The notes under the pieces: model-generated
Told to the model about the DNA's origin: nothing
The model's database searches: none
What the model saw: the letters and a program-made list of their open reading frames with translations, nothing else
Part shown: piece by piece, positions 1 through 8,558 of the stretch
How positions within the stretch are numbered: position 1 is the first letter of the stretch
Layout of the letters: each line of letters opens with the position of its first letter
Position numbers and translations under genes: made by a program
Origin: an uncultured Erysipelotrichaceae bacterium
Lineage (GTDB): Bacteria > Bacillota_I > Bacilli_A > RF39 > UBA660
Length of the DNA: 39,788 nucleotides
Assembly: GCA_948444795.1 (NCBI GenBank)
Contig: CAOJUX010000009.1
Coordinates: forward strand, 1 to 39,788
Direction: 5' to 3'

Positions 1-1
1 A

Positions 2-214
2 ATAAATTATCAAAAAAACTATAAAATAAAAAAATATGAAGGTTCTACTTATTTAGTAATTGAATACCAAAATATATCAGCAAATGGTAATGTAATAAAC
101 GATGGATGCCAATCCTACGACTTAATGGACGAGTATGCATTAGGAAATGTGCAAAAACAAAGTATTGAAGAAATTTATATAAAAGGTCCATTAAAGAAAT
201 TGACAAGATTTTAA
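2..214 (+). CDS. C-terminal part of an unidentified protein (cut by window edge)
   Basis: An open frame of 70 codons runs from the left edge to a TAA at 212-214 with no start inside the window, so this is the 3' end of a longer gene. The visible tail is polar with several Lys and Glu and ends in KGPLKKLTRF. I do not recognise a family and see no membrane segment. An open frame on the opposite strand here is judged a shadow. The gene converges on the one ending at 285. Confidence 0.5.
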   Translation: MNYQKNYKIKKYEGSTYLVIEYQNISANGNVINDGCQSYDLMDEYALGNVQKQSIEEIYIKGPLKKLTRF

Positions 215-284
215 AATATATTTGTAAAAGCAATTTTACCATATATTTACCACAAAATTAAAAAGATAAGCTTTTGCTTACCAT

Positions 285-1106
285 TTAATTAATTTCAATA
301 ATTGTATCAAATTCTTCTTGTCCTACAGGAATATTTAAAGTTACAATAATATTTAATTTCCCCTTTTCAGATATAAAATATTTCAAACTATTATTGTTAA
401 GTGATTTTTTATAATTATTAATGCTTGTAGTAGTATAAGTACTAAAATCAGTAACTTCCGAATCTAGAGCAAAACTACTCATTTTTTCTTTGCTAACTTT
501 TGTTATTGCTTCTTCCACTTTATTATTTATATTGCTTGAATTAAAACCTACTAATTTATAAACTTCTTCAAACGTTAATTTTTCTCCTGTTTTTAAATCA
601 ATATTATATGTATAATAATTAGCATTTACTATGTCTGTAGCTCCTACTCCATAAGTTACTAAAACGGATAATAAATCATCACTAGTATATTTTTTATAGT
701 TACACTCATCCACATAACTTTCTTTATCTTGTACTCCTTTATTATAAATTTCTATTACTGAATCAAATATAGTTTTTATTTCATTATTTGAACTTTTGAC
801 ATATTCAGAATCAATATTTATAAAAGGCACAATAATATCCTTAGCATAGTAAGTATTATTATAAATTGTTGTATAAGAATTAGCATGCACATTTTTTTCA
901 TATGGAGCATCATATATAAAATCTCTATCTTCTTCTAATTTACAAACTTTATCTCCATCTATTTCTTCATTTTGTACAGCTTCTTCTTGTTTATCATTTA
1001 TGGGTCTTACTTTTAAAACTTTATCATAAACTATATATCCTCCTAATCCTAAAGATAATAAAATAAATAGTATTAACCATACTTTCAATCCTTTATTATT
1101 TTTCAT
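285..1106 (-). CDS. Membrane-anchored DUF3298/DUF4163-like protein
   Basis: 273 residues. The N-terminus has one hydrophobic segment (about residues 8-27) after a short basic start, followed by a linker and an extracytoplasmic domain. The pieces YTYNIDLKTGEKLTFEEVY and a C-terminal strand-rich stretch around GKLNIIVTLNIPVG are what I associate with the PdaC/RsiV-type DUF4163-DUF3298 domains, found in anti-sigma factors and deacetylase accessory regions. No sigma factor gene is adjacent, so an RsiV role is not supported. The start fits a GAAGGGA ribosome site about 9 bases upstream. It stands alone: 202 bases with nothing recognisable separate it from murF upstream. The family call is from memory of the pattern and is moderate. 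Confidence 0.5.
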   Translation of the reverse strand: MKNNKGLKVWLILFILLSLGLGGYIVYDKVLKVRPINDKQEEAVQNEEIDGDKVCKLEEDRDFIYDAPYEKNVHANSYTTIYNNTYYAKDIIVPFINIDSEYVKSSNNEIKTIFDSVIEIYNKGVQDKESYVDECNYKKYTSDDLLSVLVTYGVGATDIVNANYYTYNIDLKTGEKLTFEEVYKLVGFNSSNINNKVEEAITKVSKEKMSSFALDSEVTDFSTYTTTSINNYKKSLNNNSLKYFISEKGKLNIIVTLNIPVGQEEFDTIIEIN

Positions 1107-1308
1107 AATATTTATATCCCTTCTTATACTACAATTTTAACATAACAATTTTTTGTAAAACTAAAAATATAATTATTATTTACATAATTAGACAAAAAGA
1201 TAATTTTTCAAATATTCTTATTTTTAATTTAAGTTAATTAATTAACACGTTAGTTTTTATTAATAGATGTTTTTTTAATTATGCCCTCACATAATTAGAA
1301 GTTCTGTG

Positions 1309-2694
1309 TCAAAATTTTTTTAACTCTTCAACAATCTCATTAAAATGCATTCCATTAGAGGCTTTAACTAATATTGCATCTTCTCCTTTTATAAAATCTT
1401 TAATAAAAGATATCACTTCTAAATTATCTTTAAATATAAAAACATTCATTTTATCCATGCCACTTTTAATAGCTCCTCTTGCAATATATTCAGCATCTAT
1501 TCCTACAGTAATTAAAAAATCAATATTATTGGAAACAACACTTTTACCAACTTCAATATGTAATTCTTTAGAATAGTTACCAAGTTCTAACATAGAGCCT
1601 AAAATAGCTATTTTTCTTTTGGCATTTTTATTTTTTAATATCTCTAAACTAGACTTCATAGAATCCACACTAGCATTATATGCATCATTAATCACAGTTA
1701 TATTATTTTTGATAGTAAAAGTTTCTAATCTATTTTTAGTTAAAGAAAAAGACTTAATTCCTTTAATAATTTTATCAAAATCTATTTTAAGAAGTGCCCC
1801 TGTTGCAAAAGCTATTAAACTATTATAAATAAATGATAAGCCTGGTACAGGACATGTAACACTATATGTATTATTTTGATATACAACCTCAAATTTTGAA
1901 TAAGATTCATATTCTTTTATATTAACAGCAGAAAAATCACTTCTATTATTTATTCCAATAGTTATTATCCCTTCTTTATTTTTCTCATAATATTTATGTA
2001 ATAAATCATTATCATTATTAATTATTAAAATACCATCTTTTATAATACCATTTCTTATTTCAAGTTTAGCTTTTAAAATATTTTCTCTTGAACCCAGATT
2101 ACCAATATGAGCAGGCCCTACATTAGTGATAACTCCAATATTTGGTTTAGTAATTTTAGATAAATAATCTATTTCAAATGGTGCATTCATACCCATTTCA
2201 ATTACTGCTGCATCTTCATCCTTAAGTCTTAAAAGAGTTAAAGGAAGCCCTATATTATTATTATAATTCCCCTCGGTTTTTAATGTTTTATATTCTTCAT
2301 TTAATACACTATAAATCATATCTCTGGTACTAGTTTTTCCAACACTTCCAGTTACTCCCACAAAATATGCATTACTATTATTTCTTTTATATAAAGCAAG
2401 CTTCTTTAAAGCTTCTATAGAATCATTTACTAGAATAATAGAGACATTTTCTTTTAAATCTATATCTTCAACTGATTTTTTTTCTAAAATGCAAACAGAA
2501 GCGCCATTTTTTATTGCATCTTTATAAAATAAATTGCCATCAAACTTCTCTCCTTTTATCCCAATATAAGTATCACCTTTTTGAATAGTTCTAGTATCTT
2601 TAGAAAATGAAGTGCATTTAATATTTTCATCTCCACAAACAAGTTTACCATTGCAAATATCTACTATTTTTTTTACAGTTAAAGTATTATCCAT
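1309..2694 (-). CDS. murF: UDP-N-acetylmuramoyl-tripeptide--D-alanyl-D-alanine ligase
   Basis: Cytoplasmic Mur ligase that adds D-Ala-D-Ala to UDP-MurNAc-tripeptide, the last soluble step of peptidoglycan precursor synthesis. 461 residues, normal for MurF. The ATP-binding loop GVTGSVGKTST is at 113-123, the central-domain stretch TEGNYNNNIGLPLTLL follows, and the hallmark KNRLE...NDAYNAS...DSM lies near 320-345. The start is set by an AGGAGG 8 bases upstream. It is a single-gene unit here, away from the other wall genes in the window (murG, ftsQ, ftsW), and is transcribed divergently from the small gene at 2814. Confidence 0.95.
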   Translation of the reverse strand: MDNTLTVKKIVDICNGKLVCGDENIKCTSFSKDTRTIQKGDTYIGIKGEKFDGNLFYKDAIKNGASVCILEKKSVEDIDLKENVSIILVNDSIEALKKLALYKRNNSNAYFVGVTGSVGKTSTRDMIYSVLNEEYKTLKTEGNYNNNIGLPLTLLRLKDEDAAVIEMGMNAPFEIDYLSKITKPNIGVITNVGPAHIGNLGSRENILKAKLEIRNGIIKDGILIINNDNDLLHKYYEKNKEGIITIGINNRSDFSAVNIKEYESYSKFEVVYQNNTYSVTCPVPGLSFIYNSLIAFATGALLKIDFDKIIKGIKSFSLTKNRLETFTIKNNITVINDAYNASVDSMKSSLEILKNKNAKRKIAILGSMLELGNYSKELHIEVGKSVVSNNIDFLITVGIDAEYIARGAIKSGMDKMNVFIFKDNLEVISFIKDFIKGEDAILVKASNGMHFNEIVEELKKF

Positions 2695-2813
2695 AAAAAC
2701 ATCCTCCTTGTCTTCTTTATAATAACATATAATATAAATTAAAATAATAAAAAATTAATAAATTTATTTTAGCATATAATATTATATATAAATTTTTATG
2801 AGGAGATATGAAT

Positions 2814-3248
2814 ATGGAAAATGACTTTATGATAGAAATAATTAATATATTAAAACACAGCTTTGAAGAAGAAATCTTTTTTAAATACAATGGTTATGCA
2901 AGAGATTTCTTATCATTTTATGTAACTGGCCACTGTATATCTTTTGTTACTATTTTAAAAGAATTATTTAATGATGAAGTAGAAATCTTTGATGATTTTT
3001 CTTGTCCTGATAATATTGGTCATTTTATAATTAAATATAATAATCATTTTTACGATGCTAGAGGATGCATTGATTATTTAATATTTAATCATAACAATCA
3101 ATTTTCTTTATGTAATAAAAGCTATTTTCCTTATATTTTTGAAAATTATCATAACACTTCTGAACATGATAATGAAATTATGGAAGATCTTATAATAATT
3201 GGTAAAAATGCTTTAAAAGAAATAAATAATAAAAATTTATTATATTAA
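2814..3248 (+). CDS. Small protein with possible papain-like C-H-D triad
   Basis: 144 residues from the second ATG; the first ATG at 2808 sits only 2 bases after the AGGAG, while 2814 has correct spacing. No signal peptide or membrane segment. An ordered set of candidate catalytic residues is visible: Cys in TGHCISF, His in NIGHFIIKYNNHFYDARG and Asp in the same YDARG. A Cys followed by an H-strand-YDxxG element is seen in small uncharacterised papain/NlpC-fold proteins, so a cysteine-peptidase or amidase fold is possible. No substrate or partner can be inferred. It is divergent from murF and convergent with ileS. Confidence 0.55.
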   Translation: MENDFMIEIINILKHSFEEEIFFKYNGYARDFLSFYVTGHCISFVTILKELFNDEVEIFDDFSCPDNIGHFIIKYNNHFYDARGCIDYLIFNHNNQFSLCNKSYFPYIFENYHNTSEHDNEIMEDLIIIGKNALKEINNKNLLY

Positions 3249-3264
3249 TTTTTAAAAAATCAAT

Positions 3265-3295
3265 AAAAAAGAATAATTATCTATCCATTATTCTT
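3265..3295 (-). terminator. Rho-independent terminator of ileS
   Basis: Nine-base perfect stem (3269-3277 with 3287-3295) followed on the minus strand by a T-rich run. The ileS stop codon (3281-3283) lies in the hairpin loop. Confidence 0.75.
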
Positions 3296-6200
3296 TTCTA
3301 TTTTAATATATACATCATGATTATTTATATTGTATTTATCAAAAAGATTATCAGTTTTTTCTATAACAATAGCAAGTGTTTCTTTCTTAATATATTCTAA
3401 AGTATTATTAATAGCTTCATCAATTTCTTTATCTCCATTATAATAAATATTTATTCTATCAGTTATGACAAAATCTTCTTCTTTTCTAATATTTTGAATT
3501 TTAGAAACAAACTCACGAGATAATCCCTCACATATTAATTCATCTGTTAAAGTAGTATCTAAAATTATAAAGTTATTATTTTCCATTCCCACATTAAATC
3601 CTTCTTTAGAAGAGATTCTTATATCAACCATATCTTTTGTTATAACTTCATCTTTATTATTAATATTCATTACTATAGATTCATCATTTTGAAGCTTATT
3701 AATATCATCTTTACTTAAATTTTCGAGTTTACTTGCAAACTCTTTTATTGCTGGCCCAAAGATTTTACCAACTTCTTTAAAATTAGGTTTTAAACTTATA
3801 TTCATATAATCATTTATATTTTCTATAAACTTAACTTCTTTTAAATTTAATTCTTCTTTTATTAAAGGAACTAAATCTTCAATTAGTTTTTTATTTTCAA
3901 AAGAAGTTAAAGCACAAGAAAGTGGTTGACGAACCTTTATTTTTGCTTCTTCTCTTACATATCTACCAATAGAAATTAAACTTCTTACAAGATCCATTCT
4001 AGATTCAATATAATTATCTATTAATGTATCATCACACACTGGAAAATCACTTAAATGAACAGATTCTTTTCCTGTTAGTTTTTGATATATCTCTTCTGTA
4101 ATATAAGGAACTATTGGAGCAGCAAGACGAGTTAATCCTTCCAATATTTCATATGTTGTAATATACACTGCTTTTTTAGAATTATCTAAGTTTGATGCCC
4201 AAAATCTTTTTCTATTACGTCTTATATACCAATTTGATAAATCATCAGAAACAAACTCTGCAAGTTTATTAGCAACAATATTTAAGTCATAAGCTTCATA
4301 TGCATTTGTTAAATCTTTTACTAATTTATTATATTTAGAAATTATCCACTTATCTATCTCTTCTCTATCAAAAACTGGAATATTACAATCATTAATATCT
4401 ATATTATCAGTATTTGCATACATAGCAAAGAAAGAATAAGTATTTTTTAAAGGATTAAAAAATTTTGAGTAAACTTCTTTTATTCCTTCTTCATTAAATT
4501 TAAGAGGAGTCCATACTGGAGAGGTGTACATCATATAAAATCTAACAGGGTCTGCTCCATACTTTATCATTATATCAATAGGATTTATAATATTTCCTAC
4601 TGATTTACTCATTTTTTTCCCATGAGCATCTAACATTAAATCATTTACAACAACATTTTTAAAACTAGATCTATTTGATACTATAGTAGAAATACAAAGA
4701 AGTGAATTAAACCAACCTCTAGTTTGATCTATACCTTCAGCTATAAAATCTGCCGGAAAAAGCCTGTCAAACTTATCTTTATTTTCAAAAGGATAATGCA
4801 TTTGAGCATAAGGCATAGCTCCACTATCAAACCATACATCCATTACATCTTTTACTCTTTCCATAGATTCTCCACATTTTGGGCATTTAATGTGAAGATT
4901 ATCGACATATGGACGATGTAATTCTATATTATTAACATCAATATCTTCGATAATTTTTTCTTTTAACTCTTTTAAAGACCCAATACATTCAATATGACCA
5001 CAATCACAAGTCCATAAAGGCATGGGGCAGCCCCAATATCTATTTCTGGATATACCCCAGTCTACCATATGAGAAAGCCAATTAGAAAAACGTTTTTCTC
5101 CCACATAATTAGGATACCAATTAATGCCTTTATTTGCCTTTATAATTTCATCTTTATAATCAGTAGTTCTTATATACCAAGCAGGTTTAGCATAATAAAT
5201 AAGGGGGCTTTTACATCTCCAACAATGAGGATATTCATGGGTCATTTTAATCTTTTTAAATAACTTATCATTTTCTTTTAAATATTTTATTATTTCTATT
5301 TCTAGATCTTTATCAGTTACACAAGCTCCTTCCCAAGGGCCAGTAGTATAGCAGCCATCTTTATTAACAGATTGTACAAAAGAAATACCATTTTTCCTGC
5401 ATACCCTATTATCATCTTCTCCATAAGCTGGCGCTAAATGAACAATACCTGTACCAGATTCATTTGTAACATAATTATCAGTTAAGACTTCAAAAGCTTT
5501 TCCTTCTACTTTGTTAAATTCTAGTAATTGATGATACTTTTTCCCTTTTAGATCTTTTCCAGTTAATTTCTCTATTATAGTATATTCATTGTCAAGAACT
5601 TTATCTATTAAGCTCTCTTCTACTATCACATAATCGTCAAAGTATTTTACTTTTAAGTAGTTAAAGTTTTCATTTACACATAAAGCTACATTATCAATTA
5701 AAGTCCAAGGTGTTGTAGTCCATACAAGTAAATATGCATCTTCATCTACTAATTTAAATGGTACAATTACTGTATTAACTGTATCATTTTGATATCCTTG
5801 AGATACTTCATTTTGAGATAGTTCTGTGCCACAACGATAACAATATGGAAGAACTTTATTTCCATGATATATAAGACCTTTATCAAAGATTTGTTTAATT
5901 AACCACCATTCTGATTCAATATAGTCATTAGTGCAAGTAATATAAGGATTATCTTGATCGATAAATTGTCCCATTATATCAGTCACTTTTCTAACCTCTT
6001 CAATATTAGAATCGGTCTCTAAATTACACTCTTTACAAAAATTTTCTATTCCAAATTTTTCAATATCAGATTTATTTTTAAATCCTAACTTTTTTTCCAC
6101 ATTAACTTCTATTGGAAGTCCATGAGTATCTAACCCAATTTTTCTAAGAACTTTAAATCCTTGCATTGTTTTATATTTGCAAAATGAATCTTTAATAGTC

Positions 6201-6388
6201 TTAGCAAATACATGATGAAGTCCAGGTTTAGCATTAGCATATATTGGACCATCATAAAAAACAAAATCTTTAGCTTTTTCTCTTAAATCAATTGATTTTT
6301 TTAAAATATCAATTTTCTTCCATTCTTTTCTAATATCTTCTTCAACAATAGAAGCCTCTCTTTTATCAAGTTCTTTAAAATCTTTCAT
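3281..6388 (-). CDS. ileS: Isoleucyl-tRNA synthetase
   Basis: Charges tRNA-Ile in the cytoplasm; class I synthetase. 1035 residues from the chosen ATG at 6388, which follows a perfect GGAGG. The frame stays open upstream to 6478, but that extension is the T-box attenuator read as protein and is rejected. The HIGH-equivalent reads KPGLHHVFAKTIKD (PGLHH at about 55-59), followed by YKTMQGF and GLDTHGLPIEV; the second signature is GKKMSKSVGN. Cys pairs (CYRC, CWRC, CPKC) suggest zinc sites. The PGxHH form and the length resemble the eukaryote-like (type 2) IleRS group rather than the classical short bacterial type; that grouping is from memory. Expression is controlled by the T-box leader upstream. 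Confidence 0.96.
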   Translation of the reverse strand: MKDFKELDKREASIVEEDIRKEWKKIDILKKSIDLREKAKDFVFYDGPIYANAKPGLHHVFAKTIKDSFCKYKTMQGFKVLRKIGLDTHGLPIEVNVEKKLGFKNKSDIEKFGIENFCKECNLETDSNIEEVRKVTDIMGQFIDQDNPYITCTNDYIESEWWLIKQIFDKGLIYHGNKVLPYCYRCGTELSQNEVSQGYQNDTVNTVIVPFKLVDEDAYLLVWTTTPWTLIDNVALCVNENFNYLKVKYFDDYVIVEESLIDKVLDNEYTIIEKLTGKDLKGKKYHQLLEFNKVEGKAFEVLTDNYVTNESGTGIVHLAPAYGEDDNRVCRKNGISFVQSVNKDGCYTTGPWEGACVTDKDLEIEIIKYLKENDKLFKKIKMTHEYPHCWRCKSPLIYYAKPAWYIRTTDYKDEIIKANKGINWYPNYVGEKRFSNWLSHMVDWGISRNRYWGCPMPLWTCDCGHIECIGSLKELKEKIIEDIDVNNIELHRPYVDNLHIKCPKCGESMERVKDVMDVWFDSGAMPYAQMHYPFENKDKFDRLFPADFIAEGIDQTRGWFNSLLCISTIVSNRSSFKNVVVNDLMLDAHGKKMSKSVGNIINPIDIMIKYGADPVRFYMMYTSPVWTPLKFNEEGIKEVYSKFFNPLKNTYSFFAMYANTDNIDINDCNIPVFDREEIDKWIISKYNKLVKDLTNAYEAYDLNIVANKLAEFVSDDLSNWYIRRNRKRFWASNLDNSKKAVYITTYEILEGLTRLAAPIVPYITEEIYQKLTGKESVHLSDFPVCDDTLIDNYIESRMDLVRSLISIGRYVREEAKIKVRQPLSCALTSFENKKLIEDLVPLIKEELNLKEVKFIENINDYMNISLKPNFKEVGKIFGPAIKEFASKLENLSKDDINKLQNDESIVMNINNKDEVITKDMVDIRISSKEGFNVGMENNNFIILDTTLTDELICEGLSREFVSKIQNIRKEEDFVITDRINIYYNGDKEIDEAINNTLEYIKKETLAIVIEKTDNLFDKYNINNHDVYIKIEKNNG

Positions 6389-6624
6389 AAATCCTCCTAA
6401 AAATAAAAAGGCAGTACCTAAAAGGACAAGAAAAATCTCGTGGTACCACCTTATTTTATACTCTTTTTGATAACGCAAATATCTTGCGGATATATCTTAC
6501 TCATTTTTCAGATATTCTAGCTCCCAAGTGATTTTCTATAAGAGTTTTTACTTATTTCCACCAACCATAAGTTCTCTTTTAAAAACTTTTCTTATATACT
6601 CTTCTTGTTCCTTGCCTTTTTCAA
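6389..6624 (-). ncRNA. T-box leader (tRNA-Ile sensing) of ileS
   Basis: Read on the minus strand, the leader holds a GGTTGGTGGAAA-type distal loop of stem I, an ATC triplet (6513-6511) in GAATATCTGAA that fits an isoleucine specifier, and the conserved T-box AAGGTGGTACCACG at 6452-6439. The terminator pairs 6442-6450 with 6410-6418 (nine pairs including two G-U) and is followed by TTTTTATTTTT. The T-box sequence forms one arm of that stem, so uncharged tRNA-Ile would favour the antiterminator and ileS expression. The ileS ribosome site lies just after the T run. Confidence 0.92.
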
Positions 6625-6629
6625 TTAAT

Positions 6630-6658
6630 AGTATAATATTTTAAAAATAGATTGTCAA
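6630..6658 (-). promoter_or_regulatory. Promoter of the ileS T-box transcript
   Basis: Perfect -35 TTGACA (6658-6653) and near-perfect -10 TATACT (6635-6630) with a 17-base spacer, placed just upstream of the T-box leader. A housekeeping-sigma type promoter. Confidence 0.88.
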
Positions 6659-6684
6659 TTTTTTTAAAATTTTCCTCAATTTTA

Positions 6685-7101
6685 TTACAATTCTACATCA
6701 ACTGATTTAAAATTACTATAATATCTCGCTGATATAGAAATAAACTTTAGCACACAATAATTTGGATCAGTCTTTCCCTTTTTATAATACATAATATCGC
6801 CAAATTGCCATATCATTTCTTTTGATTCTTTATCTTCTAAGACTTCTACTGTTCCTTTAAGCATTATTCCTCTATAAAATCTCTTATCACAAAAATAAAT
6901 ACAAGCTTTAGGGTTGTTCTTGAATGATTTAACTTTTAATGATGATGTATTTGTTGAAAAGTAGATTTCTTTTATTCCATTTCTTTTTCTAGGTTTTAGC
7001 ATTGCTTTTATATTTGGAAATCCATCTGCATCAATCGAACTTATATAACAAACATTTTGTTTATCTATCATATTCCCAATCGTTTTTTCTGCATCTTTCA
7101 T
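6685..7101 (-). CDS. Pyridoxamine 5'-phosphate oxidase-family flavin protein
   Basis: 138 residues, the size of a single FMN-binding split barrel. The N-terminal half reads NVCYISSIDADGFPNIKAM followed by IYFSTNTSSLKVKSFKNNPKACIYFCD, the usual course of PPOX/general-stress-26-like proteins: a strand with xGxP, a 'STxTSSLK' phosphate-binding element and a 'NPKACIYF' strand. These proteins bind flavin, or sometimes haem or F420; the actual substrate is not predictable. No signal peptide. The start follows a GTGGGAT-type site. It lies 98 bases after the 74-residue gene on the same strand and may be cotranscribed. Confidence 0.82.
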   Translation of the reverse strand: MKDAEKTIGNMIDKQNVCYISSIDADGFPNIKAMLKPRKRNGIKEIYFSTNTSSLKVKSFKNNPKACIYFCDKRFYRGIMLKGTVEVLEDKESKEMIWQFGDIMYYKKGKTDPNYCVLKFISISARYYSNFKSVDVEL

Positions 7102-7199
7102 AATATTTATCCCACTTTACTATTGATAATTAATATTACTTATTTAATTCACTCTCTAAATCTTTCATATATTTTTTTGGGTGACTGTTTAAATATACT

Positions 7200-7424
7200 T
7201 TATTCAAATAAATCTTCATATTTTCTTTTATAAGCCTTCATTGCTTTATCAAATTCTTCTTGATTATCTAATCCTGAAATATCTTTACCATTATTAATTT
7301 CTTTTCTAACACATATATCAGAAGGATTATCTTCTTCACTTAAATATATATAATTTATACCCTCAATTTTTATTTCATCAACTATTAAATAATATTTATT
7401 ATCCTCTAATTTGACTCTCTCCAT
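7200..7424 (-). CDS. Small acidic protein, possibly DUF1292-like
   Basis: 74 residues. The segment YYLIVDEIKIEGINYIYLSEE followed by a short charged strand resembles DUF1292 (YrzB-type) proteins, but the match is only by general pattern. The start lies 26 bases inside the 3' end of the upstream gene, which suggests translational coupling. A different frame from 7219 to 7136 could extend a protein of the type KKYMKDLESELNK, so the true C-terminus may be frameshifted; this is uncertain. Confidence 0.5.
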   Translation of the reverse strand: MERVKLEDNKYYLIVDEIKIEGINYIYLSEEDNPSDICVRKEINNGKDISGLDNQEEFDKAMKAYKRKYEDLFE

Positions 7425-8421
7425 TTTTAGTTACCTCACTTATCATTTTTTTACCAACTGCTGCTTTCCATTCTTTAACATTTTGATATTCATTTAAAAT
7501 CATAAAATCTTCAACACTTTTATAATTTGTTCCAAATTCTTTATTAAAATAATTAATTCCCATATTAGTTTTTTCAGGCTCTTTGCCATAACCATCTAAA
7601 CTACAATAAGCCATAAATAAAGCATCTGATGGATCACTGTGGACCCTACCTATAGATTCCATTATTACTCCATAATTAATACTTTCATAATTATTATAAC
7701 TACCATAATCAAAGACTATATTCTCATCAAGTTTATGCTCATTATAATACGCATCTCCAATCATACCATTATTAACAGTATTGCCTAATCCAAGTCCATA
7801 TTCTTTATTAATATTGACATTATTACGATACTCCACCACTTTTTTAGTTACAAATGGACAAGCTAATAATATTGATGCTGCCGAAGCAACTATAACAGCA
7901 CGTTTTTTTATATTAGTATATTCACGCCTATTAGGAACAGTACTATTAGTTATACTTTTTCTTTTAGCTTTTATACTATCTTTCGCAATAGAAGTTATTT
8001 GAAGAGAAGTGGCCGGAATATCTTTTTGTTGAAAAAGTAATCGAAGTTTTTCTGATAACTGTGCTAAATATCCATTATTAATTGAATTGAGAGAATTAAG
8101 AGAATCATCACTTGGGATTTCTAATGAAGATTTTTCTTTTGTTATTACATCCTCTCCCAAAAATAAACTTGCTATTTCTTCCTTTTGTTTTGCTATATCT
8201 TCTCCTCTTATTTCAGATTTTTCATAAGTTTCTGCTCCTAAAAGAGCTTTTTTTTGGTTTTCTAATTCTTTAATAGTTCTTTCTAACTCTGCTTTCTTAT
8301 TATTAATACTTTCCAAACTTTGATCATAATTATCTCTCGTTTTAGTTAAATTTTCATTTACTCCATTTAGTTGGCGTTCAATATCATTATATACATCTAC
8401 TATATTTACTTTATTTTCCAT
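7399..8421 (-). CDS. Coiled-coil protein with a single membrane segment, unknown function
   Basis: 340 residues. Residues about 20-65 form a charged coiled coil (repeated KAELERTIKELENQKKAL type). A basic, Ser-rich stretch (about 145-173) precedes one hydrophobic segment at about 174-191. The remaining ~145 residues, Tyr/Asn-rich, would be outside if the basic flank marks the cytoplasmic side. No signal peptide and no family recognised. It overlaps the 74-residue gene by 26 bases, so the two probably work together. It is divergent from the phosphomannomutase gene. Confidence 0.7.
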   Translation of the reverse strand: MENKVNIVDVYNDIERQLNGVNENLTKTRDNYDQSLESINNKKAELERTIKELENQKKALLGAETYEKSEIRGEDIAKQKEEIASLFLGEDVITKEKSSLEIPSDDSLNSLNSINNGYLAQLSEKLRLLFQQKDIPATSLQITSIAKDSIKAKRKSITNSTVPNRREYTNIKKRAVIVASAASILLACPFVTKKVVEYRNNVNINKEYGLGLGNTVNNGMIGDAYYNEHKLDENIVFDYGSYNNYESINYGVIMESIGRVHSDPSDALFMAYCSLDGYGKEPEKTNMGINYFNKEFGTNYKSVEDFMILNEYQNVKEWKAAVGKKMISEVTKNGESQIRG

Positions 8422-8558
8422 AACATCACCTATTCTCTATAATGATAATAATTCATCAAAAATATTTTGTCAATCTTTGGTAAAACATTTTACATTATAT
8501 ATTCAAAAAGTATACACTAATATGTTAATATAAAATGTATAAGGAAGAGGATTTTAAT

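Noticed and set aside
6389..6478. In-frame N-terminal extension of ileS with a hydrophobic stretch (possible signal or membrane anchor)
   Set aside because: It is the T-box attenuator region read as protein. The GGAGG ribosome site sits directly before the ATG at 6388, and the family begins there.
7136..7219. 27-residue minus-strand ORF overlapping the end of the 74-residue gene (MKIYLNKVYLNSHPKKYMK)
   Set aside because: Too short and without a ribosome site. It may be a frameshifted tail of the neighbour, but the sequence alone does not show this.
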